From NCBI GenBank assembly GCA_020746995.1, contig JAGPXD010000004.1:4774001-4838000 (forward strand): a DNA stretch of 64,000 bases, in the 5' to 3' direction. The first letter of the stretch is position 1. Every line of letters starts with the position of its first letter. Made by a program: the position numbers and the translations under genes. The DNA comes from Plectosphaerella cucumerina. Lineage: Eukaryota > Ascomycota > Sordariomycetes > Glomerellales > Plectosphaerellaceae. Of the stretch, positions 63,038 through 64,000 are shown one piece after another. Under the pieces are notes generated by a model. It did no database searches. It saw only the letters and a program-made list of their open reading frames with translations, and was not told the origin of the DNA.

Positions 63038-63765
63038 GGCCGGGGGCGACGATGCGCGCGGGTGTTTGTCTGGAGGGGACGGGGGGTTTCTTGATGATGA
63101 CTGCGGGGTGAGGGGCGAGAAAACCTTTCACGATGAGCGCCGAGCAGCGTACTGGAGCTGGGGAAGCTGATCTGGCTGCCTGTCTGTCTGCCTGCGTGGC
63201 CTCACTGTCGCCTTGTCGCAAAGGATGCAGAGTACAGCAACAGGGCGGCTGAGATGGCCCGACGTCCCCGGGCTTCTCGAATGGAGGTGCGGAGGCCTTG
63301 GCCCCCGGTCTGACCGGCCATTCTCGCAAAGTCCGCCAAAGTCCGCCGGCGCCCGGCCGATCTATTGCGGACTTTGCGGGCGATGGCCCCGAAACTCCGC
63401 CGCCGGGTTGGTAAGCCGGCGCCGGCGCGGATGCATTTTGGCGACTCGGACACTCAATAGGGGTCTTGTCTGAAGGCTGCAGCTTGTCATCTGATGGCCA
63501 GATCGAACAAACGTGGCCGTCTGCGTGGTCTGCCATGTGCTATCCCAGTGCGGACAAACGCTTCATGGTCCCTGACCTGACCTGACCTGACCTGACGCAC
63601 CATCAATTTGAGACTGTCGAGATGCGACGACTCATGCCGCGGGGCATCAAGTCCGCGACCATGTCTCCTGACTCAATCATTCCTGCGTCCGTAAGTTAGC
63701 ACGATGATGTGTCAAAAGTCAGACGGACTTCAAAGACCGGCCGGCTCTCGCCACGACCCTCCTCC
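63038..63765. other. Intergenic region upstream of the Zn2Cys6 gene
   Basis: 728 bp. It contains two 13-bp copies of the GCAAAGTCCGCCA-like sequence around 63327-63375, one inverted (GCGGACTTTGCGG), and a CCTGA pentanucleotide repeat. No gene was recognised. Confidence 0.4.
63571..63596. repeat. Pentanucleotide repeat (CCTGA)5
   Basis: Five exact CCTGA copies plus one base, about 530 bp upstream of the Zn2Cys6 start. Confidence 0.9.
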
Positions 63766-64000
63766 TCACGCCACGGCCGCCTTCATCTCCACCATCTCAC
63801 TCATGTGGCGGCCACGGGGAATGCTTTTGACGCTTTCGACGAGACCGGCGACGGGATCGGTCTCGGCCTGGCTGTCCGGCCGTAACGTCCCCGCCATTGT
63901 CCCAGACGGGACCGAGTCGATAGACACACTCGTGTCGTCCTCTTGCCGCACGCCCTCACCTCGATCTTGACCTCGCCCATCGTCCATCGCCGACCCCGAA
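63766..64000 (-). CDS. C-terminal part of a hypothetical gene running off the right edge
   Basis: A minus-strand frame is open to the window edge and ends in TGA at 63766-63768. It gives about 77 residues (DDTSVSIDSVPSGTMAGTLR, then AETDPVAGLVESVKSIPRGR and HMSEMVEMKAAVA). Composition is hydrophilic, like a disordered C-terminal tail. It could be the end of a larger protein or a chance open frame in GC-rich DNA. No family was recognised. Confidence 0.35.
   Translation of the reverse strand, partial: SGSAMDDGRGQDRGEGVRQEDDTSVSIDSVPSGTMAGTLRPDSQAETDPVAGLVESVKSIPRGRHMSEMVEMKAAVA

Overview
The window is a piece of a filamentous ascomycete genome, most likely from a Sordariomycete. Genes are short-intron and densely packed on both strands. 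Introns are about 45-75 bp with GTRNGT donors and CTRAC-type branch points. Intergenic DNA is moderately GC-rich, the two tRNAs carry introns, and the gene content is typical of fungi (Zn2Cys6 regulators, a GH11 xylanase, an M43 protease, STAND/NLR proteins, HeLo-like N-termini). I cannot name the species.

Layout, left (1-17900): the 3' end of an ACR3 arsenite exporter, an F-box-type protein, cystathionine gamma-lyase, a Zn2Cys6 activator, ribosomal protein uS19 (S15), a complex I accessory subunit, the ER nucleotide-exchange factor SIL1, translation factor eIF1, an ankyrin protein and a carboxymuconolactone-decarboxylase-like protein. These are mainly housekeeping genes in alternating orientation. 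Two frame-broken relics (about 6141-6840 and 14191-14640) lie in the wider gaps.

Middle (18000-38000): an accessory stretch. A very large kinase + NB-ARC + TPR STAND protein is followed at its 5' side by a 23/24-bp minisatellite. Then come a small gene of unknown function, a CorA-like membrane protein, a tRNA-Leu(AAG) with intron, a conserved fungal protein often mislabelled as a GGPP synthase, a multi-pass membrane protein, a secreted M43 metalloprotease, a HeLo-like + NACHT NLR and an MFS transporter. A 3.8-kb gene-free stretch (37933-41741) follows and holds a 37-bp inverted repeat that brackets a 16-bp tandem repeat.

Right (41742-64000): a GT31-like glycosyltransferase, a second F-box-like (DUF6546-type) protein, an NmrA-like reductase, trans-aconitate methyltransferase, a second HeLo-like + NACHT NLR that is a full-length paralogue of the first, a GH11 xylanase with three XlnR-type GGCTAAR sites upstream, a tRNA-Ile(AAU) with intron, a SET/MYND protein, a Mis18-like centromere protein with a long coiled coil, a Rex1/Rnh70-type RNA exonuclease, a second Zn2Cys6 regulator and the tail of a further gene.

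The most noteworthy content is three NLR-like STAND receptors in 34 kb. Two are dispersed paralogues, and the third joins a non-RD protein kinase to NB-ARC and TPR modules. All gene models were spliced by eye from frame continuity and splice signals. No database search was possible.
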